A stretch of DNA of 16,719 nt from Bacteroidota bacterium (GTDB lineage: Bacteria; Bacteroidota; Bacteroidia; Flavobacteriales; Flavobacteriaceae), in contig JADWMI010000022.1 of assembly GCA_015767395.1 (NCBI GenBank), forward strand, positions 1-16,719, written 5' to 3'. A model generated the notes under the pieces. It saw nothing but the letters and a program-made list of their open reading frames with translations. It ran no database searches and was not told the origin of the DNA. Shown here piece by piece: positions 15,364-16,719 of the stretch (position 1 is its first letter; every line of letters starts with the position of its first letter). Position numbers and translations under genes: made by a program.

Positions 15364-15397
15364 AAAAAAGCCTCCAAACTTGCATTTGTGAGGCTTT
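15364..15397 (-). terminator. fabH terminator
   Basis: Read on the minus strand, AAAGCCTC-A-CAAA pairs with TTTGGAGGCTTT (15397-15367), a 12-pair stem with one bulge and a 6-base loop. The T run on the 3' side (TTTTTT, 15369-15364) overlaps the stem end. It begins 7 bases after the fabH stop. The plus strand side is also T-rich, but no plus-strand gene ends here. Confidence 0.85.
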
Positions 15398-15404
15398 ATT
15401 ATTT

Positions 15405-16412
15405 TTACCACCTAATTATAACACTGCCCCAAGTGAATCCACTTCCAAACGCAGCTAAAACAACCAAATCATTGTCTTTAATTTTGCCCTGTTCCCAAGC
15501 TTCCGTTAAAGCAATAACCACTGAAGCCGCTGTGGTATTACCATATTTCATAATATTATTAAAAACCTGATCATCATTCAATCTGAACTTTTTCTGAATG
15601 AATTGAGAAATACGCAAATTTGCCTGATGAGGAATTAGTAAATCAATATCAGAAACCTCTAAATTATTGGTTTGTAAACCTTCCATAATAACTTCCGAAA
15701 AACGAACAACAGCATGTTTAAATACAAAAGTTCCATTCATATAAGGAAAATACGATTCATCACTTGCATCATTGGCTTCTAAAATTTCAGGAACCCAATG
15801 GCGTATGCTTGGAGCCAATACAGTTAATTCTTCCGCATGCTTTCCTTCAGAGTGTAAATGAGAAGATAAAACACCTTTGGTATTGTCCTCTGTTCTTGAC
15901 AAAACAGCCGCTCCGGCTCCATCACCAAAAATTACAGAAACACCTCTTCCTCTCGAGGTTTTATCCAAACCTCCTGAGTGAAATTCTGCCCCAACAACCA
16001 ATACATTTTTATACATTCCAGTTTTAATAAACTGATCAGCAACAGATATTCCATACACAAATCCAGAACACTGATTGCGAATATCAAGAGCTCCTATAGT
16101 TTTCATATCTAACATTTCTTGAAGCTGCACACCACAACCTGGAAAATAATAGTCTGGACTTAAAGTTGCAAACACAATAAAATCAATATCATCTTTTGTT
16201 AACCCCGCTCTTTCTATGGCTATTCTCGATGCTTTTGCACCCATAACTGCCGATGTATCTTCGCTTCCCTCTTCTATCCATCTACGCTCTTGAATTCCAG
16301 TTCTTTCCTGAATCCATTCGTCATTTGTATCCATTAATTTTGACAAATCCTCATTTGTTACAATATTATCTGGAACATAATAACCCAGTCCTGTTATTCT
16401 TGAATTATACAT
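15405..16412 (-). CDS. fabH: Beta-ketoacyl-ACP synthase III (FabH family)
   Basis: FabH-type enzymes condense acetyl-CoA (or another acyl-CoA starter) with malonyl-ACP to start fatty acid synthesis. The catalytic triad is complete: Cys115 (IRNQCSGF), His262 (IPHQANLR) and Asn292 (YGNTTAAS). The N terminus ITGLGYYVPDNIVTNEDL, ERTGIQERRW and the end AAFGSGFTWGSVIIRW fit the family. At 335 residues it is somewhat longer than E. coli FabH; the extra residues seem to lie around 200-226 (APSIRHWVPEILEANDASDE), near the acyl-binding and dimer region, which may alter starter choice. It stands alone with its own promoter and terminator, not in the usual plsX-fabH arrangement. It could therefore be a second FabH-like copy with a special starter, such as a branched or longer acyl-CoA. 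Confidence 0.88.
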   Translation of the reverse strand: MYNSRITGLGYYVPDNIVTNEDLSKLMDTNDEWIQERTGIQERRWIEEGSEDTSAVMGAKASRIAIERAGLTKDDIDFIVFATLSPDYYFPGCGVQLQEMLDMKTIGALDIRNQCSGFVYGISVADQFIKTGMYKNVLVVGAEFHSGGLDKTSRGRGVSVIFGDGAGAAVLSRTEDNTKGVLSSHLHSEGKHAEELTVLAPSIRHWVPEILEANDASDESYFPYMNGTFVFKHAVVRFSEVIMEGLQTNNLEVSDIDLLIPHQANLRISQFIQKKFRLNDDQVFNNIMKYGNTTAASVVIALTEAWEQGKIKDNDLVVLAAFGSGFTWGSVIIRW

Positions 16413-16431
16413 AATATTAATTTATTTGTAC

Positions 16432-16462
16432 CAAACTTACTAAAAACTTCACTCTATTACAA
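16432..16462 (-). promoter_or_regulatory. fabH promoter
   Basis: On the minus strand, TTG (16462-16460), 20 bases, then TAAGTTTG (16439-16432) match both elements of the Bacteroidota promoter. Transcription would start near 16425, about 13 bases before the fabH ATG. Confidence 0.75.
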
Positions 16463-16521
16463 TAATATTTTAAATACCAAATTCCTTTCAGTCTTTAATA
16501 GCCCATAAAAGATAAGACCAT

Positions 16522-16543
16522 AACAATTAGCAAATTAATTGTT
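16522..16543. repeat. Inverted repeat in the divergent spacer, unit 1
   Basis: AACAATTA (16522-16529) and TAATTGTT (16536-16543) are perfect 8-base arms around GCAAAT. It lies in the 273-base spacer between fabH and the next plus-strand gene, upstream of both promoters. Apart from this, the neighbouring repeat and the fabH promoter, that spacer shows nothing recognisable. Confidence 0.4.
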
Positions 16544-16547
16544 TACA

Positions 16548-16582
16548 TTAAATATTTTACCTCAATTATAAAAAATATTTAA
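16548..16582. repeat. Inverted repeat in the divergent spacer, unit 2
   Basis: TTAAATATTTT (16548-16558) and AAAATATTTAA (16572-16582) are perfect 11-base inverted arms separated by 13 bases; each arm is followed by (A)CC. The composition is only A and T, so part of this can arise by chance. It is about 100 bases before the ATG at 16686 and may be a regulatory site for it. Confidence 0.35.
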
Positions 16583-16685
16583 CCTTTAAATTATTACAAA
16601 ACGCCAGCTTTCAACAATTTATTAGCAGGTATAAGCCTATTATTTTGTATTTTGGTAGTAATTTTAATCAAAAAACAAACACCAT

Positions 16686-16719
16686 ATGAAAAATCTATTT
16701 TTTGTAATCATTATGTTTT
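16686..16719 (+). CDS. Start of a probable exported protein (partial)
   Basis: Only eleven codons are in the window: MKNLFFVIIMF, an N-terminal Lys followed by a hydrophobic run, as at the start of a signal peptide or membrane anchor. The gene continues beyond the window, so its function cannot be judged. TATTTTG in the upstream stretch (near 16650) is one base short of the usual promoter box. The gene diverges from fabH. Confidence 0.55.
   Translation, partial: MKNLFFVIIMF

Noticed and set aside
1..16719. CRISPR array, toxin-antitoxin pair, restriction or other defence genes, transposase, tRNA or rRNA.
   Set aside because: No regularly spaced direct repeats, no matching protein motifs and no tRNA-like folds were seen on either strand.

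Overview
This AT-rich window (clearly below 40% G+C by eye) comes from a member of the Bacteroidota, most likely the family Flavobacteriaceae. Three things support this: upstream boxes of the TAnnTTTG type with a TTG about 20 bases further upstream, a type IX secretion (T9SS) sorting-domain protein, and protein versions typical of flavobacteria (IF-3, PyrR, the STAS-like protein before ribonuclease Z, tandem DUF368 proteins). No rRNA, tRNA, CRISPR array, transposase or phage gene is visible. This looks like core chromosome, not an accessory island.

Layout. (1) 196-3547, plus strand: thrS-infC-rpmI-rplT, a classic translation operon with a strong promoter at 196-226 and a bidirectional terminator at 3519-3547. 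infC has no usable ATG; its protein homology reaches back to an ATA codon at 2207. (2) 9745-3554, minus strand: TPR protein, two tandem DUF368 (PopT-type) membrane proteins, aroE and a five-repeat DUF349 protein. Tight spacing and one overlap suggest an operon, with an extra promoter-like box just before the DUF368 pair. (3) 9849-12989, plus strand: pyrR, pyrB, a small STAS-like protein, a secreted protein that is almost only a T9SS sorting domain, and rnz. These are packed with gaps of 1-20 bases or overlaps. (4) 13156-13926, plus: a PAS-LuxR regulator that starts with TTG, followed by a dense cluster of inverted repeats (13931-14072). (5) 15232-14108, minus: a CoA-binding-fold protein and a coiled-coil protein with a J-domain HPD motif. 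(6) 16412-15405, minus: a single fabH-type gene with a good promoter and its own terminator. (7) 16686 to the end: the first codons of a probable exported protein.

How the genes relate. Block 1 is translation, block 3 joins pyrimidine synthesis to tRNA 3' processing, and block 2 joins undecaprenyl-phosphate recycling (inferred from the PopT family) to shikimate synthesis and two repeat-protein scaffolds. No complete new defence or mobile system is visible. The points most worth a second look are the paired, diverged DUF368 proteins with their TPR neighbour, the cargo-less T9SS sorting-domain protein inside a pyr/rnz operon, the start of the luxR-type gene, and the palindrome cluster behind it.
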